Source of the DNA: Dendrophyllia cribrosa
Lineage: Eukaryota; Cnidaria; Anthozoa; Scleractinia; Dendrophylliidae
Assembly (NCBI GenBank): GCA_024195265.1
Contig: JAJLRJ010000014.1
Location: forward strand, 26,842,681-26,906,680
Direction: 5' to 3'
DNA length: 64,000 bases
In this document: piece by piece, positions 32,939-44,090 of the stretch
Position numbering within the stretch: position 1 is the stretch's first letter
How the letters are laid out: every line of letters starts with the position of its first letter
The notes under the pieces: model-generated
Seen by the model: only the letters and a program-made list of their open reading frames with translations
What the model was told of the DNA's origin: nothing
Database searches by the model: none
Program-made: the position numbers and the translations under genes

Positions 32939-35900
32939 ATGTTTCAACGCCGAAAAGACGCTCCAGGATATATTCCTATGACGTCCTCTTCCCAATGGTC
33001 AGGTAAATGGTTTGTGAAATAGTTTGACTACTTAGACTATGGGTAGTTTCTCATTTCTCTCCGTGATGGTCGAGCTGGTGATCACGCCCATGCGACATCA
33101 CGTGACATCACTATCGCACTGGAAGGTTATTAATTCGCTACTTCGTTACTAAATCTTCAAAATTTATATTTATTAAACATTTATAAAGGCAAACTCAAGA
33201 AATGTAAAAGTTTTGAAGGCATTTTGGCAATTATATTTATGATGACAAAAAACAAGAGATGTAAAATTTTAAAGGCAATTTGGTATTATTATATCCCAGG
33301 ATACCTCAGGAGCACGCTAGCAGAACTCGCAATCAAAGAGTCTGGTGACGAATCAGAAGAAGCTGCGCCTGCAATACTTGCAGAACAGAGGAGCGAGGCT
33401 GAGTGTGAAAAAGATGCAACTTGTTACTCGGCAGGATGCGAGGTAATTTATAGCGGTTAATATTTTAAGACGGTAATTAAATCTATGTGCGTAAGAGCGA
33501 TAGGATTATAATCCCAGAATTCCTGACATGCAACTTACTCTACAAAGTGGCGTACTAACTTATAACAGTCCTAAACCGATGCCAAGCTCCATGAAATGCT
33601 CCTTGCAAGCAATATTATTACTTAGGGGCTGTTTACATGTTATCGGTATGACTTTCGTACGAAAAAAAAAACACAAATATGGCAATAGAAGTAACATTTG
33701 CGAAGGACCGCAAATGATAATGCTGTAAACCGGATACGTAGGATCTACGAAAGATCTAATCAGCCAAAAAATTGAACAAACATAACAATAAACTGCAAGG
33801 CTGATCTGACAACGTAAAATAATTAACTTTGCGAGACACCAATACGACAGAAACCGATAAAGCAGGGTAGCAACCGCGGACAGCCGTTTCGCTCTTTTTG
33901 GAGCTCGTCAGCGAGGTGTAGCGATCTAAAGACGACTTTACAAATATGGCGTCTATTACGCATGCGATTACGCATGCGTTACCCGTTCCAGTCTTCCTAA
34001 AGAGTGATTTTCATACCGGTATGACGGTTCATACCGGTATGACCGTTCATACCGGTATGGCCGTTCATACCAGTATGGCCGTTCATACCGGTATGGCCGT
34101 TCATACTGGTATCATGTAAACATCCCCTCTTTAACCATGTCAACACTGGCAACCGGCTATTAATCCACGGACTTTGAATTTGGAGAGTAACTGACAACAA
34201 TTACTGAGACTCATAATGCCAGCCGTTCTGTCGAAATCAGGAGTTCGAGAGTCTGGACGAAAATGCCGTCCCCAAAAAGTTAATACTGTACTTTTTTGTT
34301 TATGATAACAAGTATCCATTTGATATTTGCAGCAAAACCACCCCGGGAGTTCCAGAAGTCCTGGCGCGTCACGCAGGGATACACCAGCGTACATTTATGA
34401 ATCGACAAAAAGGATGAAAAGTATGGGCCGGTTATTAAGCATCTAACTTAGGTCGTAGTTTTAGACAATTAAGAAATGGATCTCCACGGCTGTTTAAAAG
34501 TCGGTCATTTTAGGGAGATAATTGTTTTTCTAGTCTGTTCTATTTAACAAATATATTCTACTTTGCAGTGCGCCTGTTCAGTTATAGATCACAGATGACG
34601 TCAAAATGACGTGAGAACAAAAAAGTGGCCAACAGCTACAGGCGAGTTGGTCACTGATGTTATTGCCACATTTTGACGTCTTCTGTGATCTGTAACTGAA
34701 CAGATACACAACAAATCCAGGGTTAATTACCATGACAACTCATATGTTCTGTTGACAGTTAATCCAGGATTAGTCAGTGCTAATCAGACTTTGAACAACT
34801 CGGCCCAGTAGTGTAAGAAGTATCTGTAAATCTCAGTGTTGGATTTGTGTTCTCGAATACTCAACAACATTAAAAAGCTAAATGTTTTTTACCATAGGTG
34901 CTTTCAACTGTAAAGTCGCCGAGAGCTTAATTGCAGAGGAAGCCGAAGCTCAAACGGAAGAAAAAAGTACGGACAAGCTCAAGTCGAAAAGCAAAAAAGA
35001 AAAGCAGAAAAACAAACAGGGTCAAGTGGTAAATAAGGAACCAAAGGCCAGCAGAACATTTTGTTTCAGTTTTTTAACTTTTTTATAGTTAGTTATTGGA
35101 CTTTAGAGCGGTTTTCAATTGAGTGTCGAAAGTAATTTCGTGATTGCTTTGGTTTTGCATTGCTACGCTTTGTGTTTGGCTGAAAAATCTTGCGCCACTT
35201 TCTCAACCAATCAAAAGTAAAACCAAGACCGATGGGAACACACTCGCACGCGCACTCGCATGTATTTGCTTCGAGCTCTGATTGGTTCATTGGTTTGTCT
35301 GCGTCTGTTGTGATTGGCCAGAGTGATTACTTTGGTTTTGGTTTTGACACTTTAGCGAAAACCATTCTAAGGGATAAAAAAAGAAATATTAAAAAGTTGA
35401 CACTGGCTAAAAATGTTGTGTTGGACGTTTCGGCAACTACTGTTGCCTTCTTCAGCAAAAGATAAAATGCAAATGTCTAACGGCGTCCTGATGGTATACG
35501 ATGTATACGATGTATGCATGGCGACAAAGACTAATTCTTGAAGCTTGGCATTCCGTGCGTAACACGAACGCTATAAACGAACACATAGCGCTTCCAAATG
35601 TTTACAACAACATTAAGAATTTGTAGAGATAATTAAGAATGCCCTAGAGACTTTTGTTTCACCTCAAAATGTTCTTTCGAGGTGCTATTTAATATTTGCA
35701 TACATCGTATACCATCAGGACGCCGTTAGACATTTGCATTTTATCTTTTGCTGAAGAAGGCAACAGTAGTTGCCGAAACGTCCAACACAACATTTTTAGC
35801 CAGTGTCAACTTTTTAATATTTCTTTTTAACATGCCTGGCTACACACCAAACATTTTTAGATTCTAAGGGATATTTTCGCATTTAGGGACAAATCGTTTT

Positions 35901-36832
35901 ACTAATTGGGTGCAATTTAACATGACAGGAATAGCGATTCTAAATGCCCTTCAGTCTTTCTCACTTGTTTTCACAGCATAATCAAACTGTAAACGTTTTC
36001 TCGGGACTCAATCTCTGATACATAACCCTGATAAGAGTGAAAACAAAATTGATTGATTGTTCGGAGCCGTGTTTAATTTCGTACCTAGTAACCCTCTCCC
36101 TTTGACTGATCGAGGGACATGGACACTGCTTTCTATTGGATTGCATTGTATGCTAATTCGTATCCAGGACCCAAGCACCCATTGTGCGACCACTGGACAA
36201 TGGACCGGGTACGCGGGCTCTGACCAAAACATTGCTAATGCCAACTTCCTTTCCTTTTCTTTGCGCAGACTCCAAGGCGCAAGATTTGTGTTGGTTCCAC
36301 CGAAGCCCCAGCCATCAGTAAGTTTTTCTTTTTTGTTCGTGTCCTGGCTGTTATGTCTTGTTTTCATGATTATGGCCAGGATATTGCTTTATTATATTAT
36401 TATTTCGCCAAAAGTAATGAAAGCAAAGAAATGTTAACTAAAGAGACAAAACATCTGCTAAAAGAGTGAAAATTTCACAAGATGACCTGAATTTTGATTT
36501 CTTGACCGCCTGTCACGAAGACTTTACGAAATCAAATTTGATGAACTGTAATCTACTTCCATGCTTGCAATCCTGCACTTTATCACCAAACTACTGCTTC
36601 TGTTTTGCTCTCTAGAATCTTTTTATCCAATTAAGTTGTATATTTGATATAAAATGGAAATAAAAAAAGCGAAATTAACGTTATTTCGACGGGACAGTGT
36701 CCATTTAACTGACGTATTTAACTGGCGTCTTTTTCTCTAATTCTATATTTTCAATTAATTCAATTGTCTAATTCAATTATACTTTTTCTTTTAGATCATT
36801 TGATTAGTGCCAATGCTAAATCCAAGAATTGA
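32939..36832 (+). CDS. Orphan gene model, six exons, 170 aa
   Basis: I do not recognise this protein. Six candidate exons are 32939-33002, 33300-33442, 34333-34420, 34898-35028, 36269-36317 and 36795-36832 (TGA). All have AG/GT borders and their phases (1,0,1,0,1) agree exactly, which is the main support. The product starts MFQRRKDAPGYIPM with no signal peptide, has an acidic Ala/Glu-rich part (residues 23-60), Cys 57, 63, 68, 103 and 149, an Arg/Ser/Pro part, and a very Lys-rich stretch (about 118-140) that looks disordered. A CpG-rich segment (32600-32700) just upstream could be the promoter. The two middle exons are the strongest; the first and last are weaker. Introns hold MITEs and a Penelope-like pair. 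Confidence 0.5.
33625..34127. mobile_element. Transposon with palindromic 18-bp subterminal array
   Basis: Ends GGGGCTGTTTACATGTTATC and GTATCATGTAAACATCCCC are inverted. Near the right end is an 18-bp array. No transposase. Possible hAT-type TSDs are too diverged to call. Confidence 0.7.
34010..34116. repeat. 18-bp tandem repeat, six copies
   Basis: GTTCATACCGGTATGGCC repeats six times with small changes. Each unit contains the 10-bp palindrome ATACCGGTAT. Confidence 0.93.
34574..34703. mobile_element. Foldback MITE with CTGTTCAG ends
   Basis: CTGTTCAGTTATAGATCACA and its inverted match at 34672-34703 flank a short spacer. TGACGTCA-like CRE half-sites lie in both arms (ATGACGTCAAAATG). It is in an intron of the orphan gene. 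Confidence 0.85.
35106..35367. mobile_element. MITE, CAATTGAAAAC family, reverse copy
   Basis: Begins GAGCGGTTTTCAATTGAGTG and ends near GACACTTTAGCGAAAACC. Its body is the reverse of 7431-7657 and 10395-10652 (TTTGTCTGCGTCTGTTGTGA). Confidence 0.8.
35424..35455 (-). ncRNA. Hammerhead-like ribozyme motif, left arm
   Basis: Read on the reverse strand: CTGAAGA, then stem GGCAAC/GTTGCC with loop AGTA, then GAAACGTC. This fits a minimal dimer-type hammerhead (ACGT as a 2-bp stem III), except for one extra A before stem II. Activity is unproven. Confidence 0.4.
35751..35782 (+). ncRNA. Hammerhead-like ribozyme motif, right arm
   Basis: The same motif on the forward strand: CTGAAGA, stem GGCAAC/GTTGCC, then GAAACGTC, with predicted cleavage after the final C. 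The flanking TTG and CAA could start stem I. It has the same extra A. Confidence 0.4.
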
Positions 36833-36992
36833 AGTGGTGAACTTGATCATAGGATTTCAATTTCTTTTCAGTCTGGACAAATGATAAATATGCTACAGCT
36901 TTGTTATATGTTTTATAAATCCGGTGTTTTTAATTTTTAGATTTTTAATTTTTTAACTTTCAATTTTTACGGACAGGATCTTTCACGTTTAA

Positions 36993-37787
36993 GGTGGCTG
37001 AACACAGTTTCACTATACCTATGCGTCATCCATTGTCATTTTAAAACCACTAACGTCTGGGCGTCCAAAATTGGTGAGGCATACGATTAAGCAACAAGCT
37101 ATATATTTTCATATTTTTGTTGAGCTTTTAGGGTGTTGCCATGGCAACACGGTGGATTGTAAATGAGCCTGCAATATTTGGTTTCGTTTATTTTTAGAAA
37201 ATCTAGTCATTAGATTTTGTCCATCATTTGACTCCAGTAAACTCGTAAAAATATTTGCATGTTAACACTAGTCTCATGTAATTTTGACAGAGGGATCTTT
37301 CGTAATATGTGGTTTAATATGTGTAGGTTTTGTAAAAATCTCCTCTGTTAGATTTCAAATTTTTGATGGCAGGTGAGTTCGGCATATTCGGAACTATTAT
37401 TGTGCCAAATTTTGTGAAATTCTAATGAGTGGTTTCGTAGAAATCAGCACGTTTCCGAGGAAAGTCGCTAAAACATCCAGTCACAATTTTTTGATCAACT
37501 GCGCATGCGTTGCATTTGACTGGGTTCTCGAACCAAAGACAAAACGACCAAAAAGGCAGTGTATTTCTACAATGGTTCGTTATATTATCTATTGATTCAA
37601 CAAATATTTTTACGAACAACAAATTGTTTAATTTTAAGACGAAAAACAACACTTTCGCGATCCACGCTGGGCGAAATAAAATGATCGCTGAATAGGCGCC
37701 ACGTTTGTTTTTCTCAAAACTCTGCGCGCGCTAACTCGCGTAAGCAGCTGAAATTTGAAGAGCGCGCGCAAACTGTATTCAGCCACC
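36993..37787. mobile_element. TTAA-flanked element, GGTGGCTGAA ends
   Basis: Ends GGTGGCTGAACACAGTTT and AAACTGTATTCAGCCACC are inverted and flanked by TTAA (36989-36992 and 37788-37791). 795 bp, no transposase. The right part is rich in GCGCGC. Confidence 0.8.
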
Positions 37788-37791
37788 TTAA

Positions 37792-39735
37792 GCTTGCTTA
37801 TAGTTTGACTCTGCACTCAGGGAACCCAACAACTCGGAATGTTATGGGAAATGGTCACCTTAAACCAACAAATCTAGCATGTTGATTTAAGTCACTTTTT
37901 TTCAATTTATTTTCGTATCATTAGAATTATTTGACATTGACTTTGATATCGAAAAAGGACACGCAAATATTCATTAATAAGGCATTGAGAACACTATTTC
38001 TATATATTTTTTTATTTTTATTATTTTTTTTTTTTGTAATTTTCTTTTTTAACTTTTGGTGATTTTTCTTAGTAAGATGAGGTTTTGTTGCATTCATAAG
38101 TCAACATAACCAGACATAAGTTACGTTAGGGTACCCAGGACCTAGGTTGCCAAGGATTTACAGTGTTGCAGTTGCAGTTGATCGGCCAGTTGAGATGTAA
38201 TATAGTTTTTTTTAAAAGAAGTGCTCTTGATTTTCATAAATCTGAAAATGTATTATGTTATTCTTTGTTATGGTTATTGCTCTAGTTAGCATTATGCAAG
38301 GGTTATTTTTCGGCAACGAGGGGATATGTAAAGGTTATTGACCAGGAGCGAGGGGATACGTGATATTCACTGAGGGCGTAAAGTCCGACGTAAATATCTC
38401 AGATATCCACGAGGTGCCGAAAAATAACCGGCTTATTTTCTACATGTGCGAGGTTGACAACGTAGTATCAAACAAATGAAAAACACGATATTTTTCGTTT
38501 TTTTTTTACATACCACTTCTGTTTGCTGGATCTACGAAAATGTGACTTAGTTGTGCGCAAAATACGCGTAATAATAGAATAAAGAATCCGAAAGAACGCA
38601 CTGAGGTGGTGGACATGTTTTTCTCCCGTTTTTGACACACACTTTAGTTTGCTACTAAAAGGTGGTTTAGATGTGCGCTAAAAATTAATAACAGAACAAA
38701 GATTCCGAGCACGATTTGGGACTTTCACGTCGTAAACACGTATATCGCAAACGTGTTTTCCATTCTGTATTGTTCATTTTGTCCCGACGAACGGACGATG
38801 TCGGGTTCGCAAGAAAGAAACTGTTCGAAACATAACTGAAATGACTCATTGTTCATGGCTCAATGCTGTTAATAGATTTGAAGAATGGAGTGTATCATCA
38901 GCTTGTAAAGAAAAATGGGGAAAATTCACAAAAAAACGGCAAAAGTACCGGAGCAAAGGGCGACACTTTGTACTTCATGTCATATACATACATAATGTTA
39001 TCTTTTGTTATCTTTTGTCAATGTTATCTTTCCAATTTCTTTCTTTATTTTTGCAACCAAATCAGTTATGTAACAACGTGATTGATTAAACCGTCCTAAT
39101 TCTATGACTGACTAAGAATGTTGACTTTCCCTTCAGTAAATTATTATCTGTAACGTGATTAGAAGCTTGACATGACCATGAGGGGGGAATATTTTGATAT
39201 TCCCCCAAGGGGCATATCAGCCCCCGCTCTGGCTGATACAATCAATGCCGCCCCCAGCTTTTAAGGCAGTTGGGAATAGGCGGGGTTTATTCAATATAAT
39301 CACCTGAATAAACAAAAGAAAACGAGCCATGTGGAAAATAATATAAATTCAAATTCAACTTTCCATTATTTATTATCAAAGTAATAATGTCTTGTGGTAA
39401 CTACCAAAACATGTCTCCGAAACTAATAAATGTTGTTCTTATTTTTCTCAAAGAGTAAAATGTGTAAAACGTATTGCATAATATAGTCGTCTATACAGGT
39501 GTATTTTACGTTGTTGTCGGGTAACTGTTTAATTTGCATTATCGAGGAGCAAGAAAACGAAGTTTGGTACATATCGGTACGAAATGTTCTTTTCTTGTGT
39601 AATACGACTGTCACATTATGTTAGTTTAAGTGCTCCACCTTAATACAGTACAATGTTCTATTTTTGCACAATTAACGTGCACCGATAACCGGTGATGCTA
39701 CAGTCAATCATTTATAAGGTTCTTTTGCTTTCAGT
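37792..39735. other. Intergenic, mostly repeats
   Basis: It contains the MITE at 38301-38429 and a C/G-rich inverted segment about 39178-39290 (GGGGGGAATATTTTGATATT). No coding segment is supported. Confidence 0.45.
38301..38429. mobile_element. Short MITE, GGTTATTTTTCGGCA ends
   Basis: A perfect 15-bp terminal inverted repeat, GGTTATTTTTCGGCA and TGCCGAAAAATAACC, around a 99-bp interior. Confidence 0.8.
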
Positions 39736-39987
39736 TTAAACATCTTCTTTGTCTTGTTTATTTTTCTTATGGCAATCATCGACGCATTTATCGAACTTTC
39801 TTTTGCATGTCCTGATATAAACTTCCTCGTCATATGGCTTTTTGCCTTGTTGTAGACAGCGCATAAATTCTCTATGACAGTGTGAACATGGAGGCAATAC
39901 GCTTGGCGGCCCATGGCGTTTGTCAGCGGAGACGCAGTTCGGTTGAAGAATTGCGACGGCTATAATCCAGAAAAGAGGATGCTTCAT
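39736..39987 (-). CDS. Secreted cysteine-rich peptide, 83 aa
   Basis: A single coding exon. MKHPLFWIIAVAILQPNCVS is a clear signal peptide, with cleavage likely near residue 20-22. The mature part has six cysteines (34, 37, 44, 61, 68, 72; spacing 2, 6, 16, 6, 3) and a Lys/Asp-rich tail ending KEDV. The pattern suggests two helices joined by disulfides, but no family is recognised. I see no basis to call it a toxin, an antimicrobial or a hormone. Upstream on the same strand, TTATTATTTTTAG at about 40002-40014 is a good acceptor 18 bp before the ATG, so the 5' UTR is probably spliced to a distant exon; a candidate is 42936-43075. The next - strand gene, at 44579, is similar in type but not in sequence. 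Confidence 0.65.
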   Translation of the reverse strand: MKHPLFWIIAVAILQPNCVSADKRHGPPSVLPPCSHCHREFMRCLQQGKKPYDEEVYIRTCKRKFDKCVDDCHKKNKQDKEDV

Positions 39988-40024
39988 GCTGGTACGGTGA
40001 ATAACCTAAAAATAATAACACCAA

Positions 40025-40300
40025 TTTAGGATTTCATCGAACAACTCAAACGTTATAGTCACGTTGTACAGCATAGCAAAGAGTACTACATGAAAGTACT
40101 GCTAGCTAGTTTTCAATTAAATGGTCGCATTGTATACGTAGGATTTCATCTAACAGACTTGTAAGATGGAACCAACTTGTGCAGCATAATAAACAGTACC
40201 ACACGAAAGTAATGCTCAATAGTTTTCATTGTTTTCATTTCATAGTTTTCATTTCATTCATTGAATGGTAACACTTAATGATTTCATCCACGGGCTCGAA
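40025..40300. repeat. 106-bp dispersed repeat, two to three diverged units
   Basis: ATTTCATCGAACAACTCAAA, GTACTACATGAAAGTACTGC and TTGTGCAGCATAATAAACAG follow the family order. It lies between the secreted peptide ORF and its proposed 5' exon. Confidence 0.8.
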
Positions 40301-40364
40301 AACCTTAAACTCGGCTGAGTTTCGCGCGAGTTTTATAATTTCGCTATTGTCAGCGGTCTCACCG

Positions 40365-42060
40365 TAGCGTATATAAGGAGAATCTCATCATTAATCCTCT
40401 CTCTTTTCTCGCACACCCGTGTACTGCACACGTCTTGTTGTTCTACTGTTATGGGACTTGCTCTACTCTGTGTGCCCTTCTTCGCTATGGCTGACGCTCC
40501 ACAGCCTAATGTTCAAAGGCCGACGGCTGACCAAGACGCCGTCAATGCCGCTCAAGCAGTTGTCCCGTAAGTTTAACCGCCGCCAGCAGCAGAACCTGCT
40601 CTAGCTGCTCAATAACCGGGCGCTCCAAACCCTCCGGCCGAACAACTTGAGGTTTTTCCATCTGTTTATTCCCATGATTTATCTTATGTTCGCACCTATG
40701 CGTTTCTAGTGGTTTTCGCCCGTTTATCTTTGCTAGTTTTTTTGTGTTTGCTCATTCGTATTTGTTTTTTTGGCCTCGTTGTTTGCTCGTTTACTCGTCT
40801 TATTCATTTTAGCATGCCACGCTTTCTCACGTGTTTCCACACGTTGTCCCTTTATTTTATTTTATTTTTCGCTCGCCCTTAGTTTTTGCCATTTTTAGTT
40901 TTGTACAGTTTAGTTCTCATTTATTTTCCGCTTGTTTATTGCAATGTTATTTTGTCAGTTAGCAATAAGCCCCGCTTTTTATTGCTGTTTTAATTTTCGT
41001 GGGTTAACATTAGGTCCCGCTTGTTCATTGAAGCGTTAATTTCGCGGGTTAACAGAAGGTCCCGCTTGTTCATTGATGCGGTTATTTTCGCGGGTTAACA
41101 GAAGGTCCCGCTTGTTCATCGAAGCGTCATTTTTGCGGGTTAACAGAAGGTCCCGCTTTTTTATTGGAGTTTTAATTTTGTCAATTAACGGAAGGTCCCG
41201 CTTGTTTATTGGAGTTTTTCATTTGAATTAGCGGGTTAACAGAAGATCCCGCTTGTTTATTAGAATCATTATTTCAGCGGGTTAACAGTAGGTCCCGCTT
41301 GTTTATTACTTTTTATTTCGCGTGTTTATATAAGGTCCGGTTTGTTTATTGGAGTTTTTACTTTCACGGGTTATCATCAGGTTTTGTTTTGTTTATTGCG
41401 TTTTTACTTCCCATAGGTCGTTATTTATTGTAAGCTTTGCCTTTCCCAGCTATTCTTTTGTTCCCTAGTACTATATACGGTCAATCCGGGTTTTATTCTC
41501 TCCCCTATTTAGTTCGCTTTCCCAATGGCGGTGCCTAGAGGGGTGACTCTAACACCCTCTCGGATTACCGGGCACTAGGGCCGCCATTCCCCGGGGGGAT
41601 TTCTCTTAGTTATTAGCCTCTATTTTTGTCAGCTTTTTTTTCCACCTTCTCTATTGTGTTTTTCTTTCAATCATGAAGCGCGTTTTTCCAACCCCTGGGA
41701 TGGTGGCCTATATTGCCATTTTTTACAGTTTTTCCTTTTTATTGTTTCTATTTCCCCTCATACATCTAGCTTTCTTTACTGTTTCCCTTTTTCTCTTTCG
41801 TAGTTTTTCCCTTCTTGTCCCTCGGGCGTTCAGCGGTCTTCTTCTAACTCCTTTCAGAATTAAGTTTGGGTAGCTCGTATTTACTAAGTTTGGGCCCTTG
41901 TTTTTGAGTACGGGCGATTTGGTTCTGAGTGTTGGCACCTCGTTTTGGCGTGTGGATTATTCCAATCTCGTCTGTCTCGTACATTTCCCCTCTGCGGGCT
42001 TCATATCACCTATGCCATAGGTCTAAGGACGCCAGGGCTCCCATTCTCATTATAGAAGTG
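40365..42060 (+). mobile_element. Putative retroelement fragment with TATA promoter
   Basis: It contains a strong TATA box (GTATATAAGG at about 40371), then a start-like ATG at 40487 reading MADAPQPNVQRPTADQDAV up to a possible donor GTAAGT. An array of hairpin repeats follows (40985-41410), then a GC-rich hairpin near 41530-41600 and T-rich sequence. It has the look of the 5' region of an LTR or DIRS-type element, but no gag, reverse transcriptase or recombinase is seen. It could also be the first exon of an unknown host gene. Confidence 0.35.
40985..41410. repeat. Tandem hairpin repeats, about eight units of 50-56 bp
   Basis: The core GCGGGTTAACAGAAGGTCCC plus GC can fold as GCGGG...CCCGC. 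The spacer TTGTTCATTG and AT-rich sequence vary in length. Confidence 0.85.
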
Positions 42061-42188
42061 GAGGTGAGACCGGTGAAAAAAGTTTACTATTTTCGCACAT
42101 CGTCAAAGATTCGCAAAAATTGAACCCTCGAAAAAACGGCCCAGTTTATATCAGAGACGAATTACCCGTCTCGAGGAATTATCCATCT

Positions 42189-42335
42189 GGCCCCGGTTGT
42201 TCAAAAGGTGGATAGCGCTATCCACCGGATAAACCACTATCCAGTGGATAAGCATTAACAAAATCCATTGTGTCATCCGCTGGATAGTGATTTATCCGGT
42301 GGATAGCGCTATCCACCTTTTGAACAACCGGGGCC
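42189..42335. mobile_element. Foldback MITE, GGCCCCGGTTGTTCAAAAGG ends
   Basis: A 147-bp near-perfect inverted repeat with the internal palindrome GGTGGATAGCGCTATCCACC in both arms. A decayed relative sits near 31905-32038. Confidence 0.9.
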
Positions 42336-42544
42336 TGATGAATAATTCGTTACAGGAGATAACCCAAAGGGCACTTTGATTACTCTTAGAGCGCCAGTAG
42401 AGTATAATGTGAGCAAACTGGATCGGTAGGTTTGGTTTTCCACTGAGATAAATGTCTTGGACTTTTTAAAGTAACACTTGAAGGTTTGATTCTCGACACA
42501 GCTTGAAATAACCTGCTGTTTTCACAGCATGTATCAGCACGTTC

Positions 42545-42720
42545 AAAGGACATATAATCTTTGTAATTATCACCTCTATTAAGGGTACACCTCTGTTAAG
42601 GGGACAATTCTCTTGGTCCCGGGAGGCAAAACGTTCAAAGGACATATAATCTTTGTAATTATCACCTCTATTAAGGGGACACTCTTCCTGTTCCCGATGC
42701 TGTCCCCGTAATGGAGGTTC
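42545..42720. repeat. About 91-bp duplication, CTCTATTAAGGGGACA type
   Basis: CGTTCAAAGGACATATAATC occurs at about 42540 and again at 42632, each followed by TTTGTAATTATCACCTCTAT. It looks like part of a transposon end repeated in tandem. Confidence 0.75.
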
Positions 42721-42935
42721 CGCTGCACAAAACTCTTGCTTTTAAGATGCATTAGGTAAAGCCACGAATCCCGATCTCAAATGCACCGTAATTTAAACAG
42801 TTTTTACAGCTGAGATATTTTTGTTTGCGTTTAGGCGTCATTGCAAAATATTTGCACTGAGTAAGAGAGACATTGGCATGAGCCGGTGTGAAAACAATGA
42901 CAAGAAAATTAAAATAAACAATTGATTCTACTTAC

Positions 42936-43145
42936 CCTTATTCTTTCGGCTGTTAAACCTCTCGCGACTGAACAATCAAAGCAATAATTTCATCATAATT
43001 TGACCGAATCGATGACATTCAATATGTTCGACCTGCTACGAAAGAGAAGCGCCATTGGCGGATACAAGACAAGTGGGCGAATAAATGTCTAATTGGTTTG
43101 ACCTATATAGCTGGTATAGGTCGGTATAGGTCGGTATAGGTATGC
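42936..43145 (-). promoter_or_regulatory. Candidate promoter and 5' UTR exon for a - strand gene
   Basis: On the reverse strand, three TATAGGTCGG-like decamers (43112-43142) precede a TATA-like CTATATAGG (about 43103-43110). About 150 bp further on is a donor G/GTAAGT (exon end 42936). This would pair with the acceptor at about 40002 next to the secreted peptide ORF (39736-39987). The link is inferred. Confidence 0.35.
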
Positions 43146-43199
43146 AAAGTGTCTGACGGTTGTTTTTAAGAACTGAGAAACTCAATACAAATTTTATTT

Positions 43200-43950
43200 G
43201 CACTGAAGTAGCCTTCCTTTGGGTCGTTACACGTTAGGATTTCATCCTCAGAATCAAAAGTTGCGACTACTAAACAGCACCACGGGAGAGTACTGCATTT
43301 TTGTTCTAATTTGAATGGCTCTCACTTAAAAAGGATTTGATTCGTAGATTTAAAAGATAGAACCACCTTGTACAGCGTAATAAACAATAGCACAGGAAAG
43401 TACTGCTCAGTAGCCTTAATTTGAATGGTCACACTTAAGGATTCAATCCTCAGATTCAAAAGTTAGAGTCATCTTGTACAGCGTCATAAACAGCATCATA
43501 GGAAAGTACTGCTCAGTAGCTATGCTTCATTTGAATGGCCGCACTTTAGGATTTAATCCACAGACTCAAATGTTAGAACCGCCTTGTACAGTATAATAAA
43601 CAGTACCACAGGAAAGGTACTGCTCAGTAGCCATCATTTGAAAGGTCACACTTTAGGATTTTATCCACAGACTCAAAAGTTAGAACCACCTTGTACAGCA
43701 TAATAGACAGCAACACAGGAAAGTACTACTCAATAGCTTTCATTTGAATGATCACACTTTAGGATTTTATCCACAGACTCAAAAGTTAGAACCACCTTGT
43801 ACAGCATAATAAACAGCACCACAGGAAAGTGCTGCTCAGTAGCCATCATTTGAATGGTCACACTTTAGGGTATAATCTACAGACTCGAAAGTTAGAACCA
43901 CCTTGTACAGTATAATAAAGAGTACCACAGGAAAGTGCTGCTGAATAAAG

Positions 43951-43982
<32 letters not shown>

Positions 43983-44090
43983 TCATTTGAATGGTCACAC
44001 TTTAGGATTTAATCCACAGACTCGGAAGTTAGAACCAATTAAATGGTCACACTGCAGGATTTTATCCATAAACTTAAAAGTTAGAATTAC
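43200..44090. repeat. 106-bp tandem array, about eight diverged units
   Basis: Units carry GAATGGTCACACTTTAGGAT, CCACAGACTCAAAAGTTAGA, ACCACCTTGTACAGCATAAT and ACCACAGGAAAGTACTGCTC. An ATT microsatellite (43952-43981) interrupts the array. It separates the two - strand secreted peptide genes. Confidence 0.93.

Larger units (their letters stand above)
35377..35860. mobile_element. Penelope-like inverted pair with 13-bp TSD
   Basis: Two arms of about 135 bp (35380-35515 and 35695-35828) are inverted copies. The whole is flanked by the 13-bp direct repeat ATTCTAAGGGATA (35364-35376 and 35861-35873). Each arm carries GCCGAAACGTCC preceded by a hairpin, a signature I associate with Penelope-like element ends. 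No reverse transcriptase remains. Confidence 0.6.

Noticed and set aside
33997..34200. Reverse frame with repeated MNGHTG
   Set aside because: Produced by the 18-bp tandem repeat of a transposon end.
36008..36437. Overlapping open frames of about 120 codons on both strands
   Set aside because: They overlap the small exon at 36269-36317 of the orphan gene model and show no domain; part looks like a dispersed repeat.
19545..44090. Possible CRISPR array from regularly spaced repeats
   Set aside because: The 106-bp units are contiguous repeats without unique spacers, in a eukaryotic intron.
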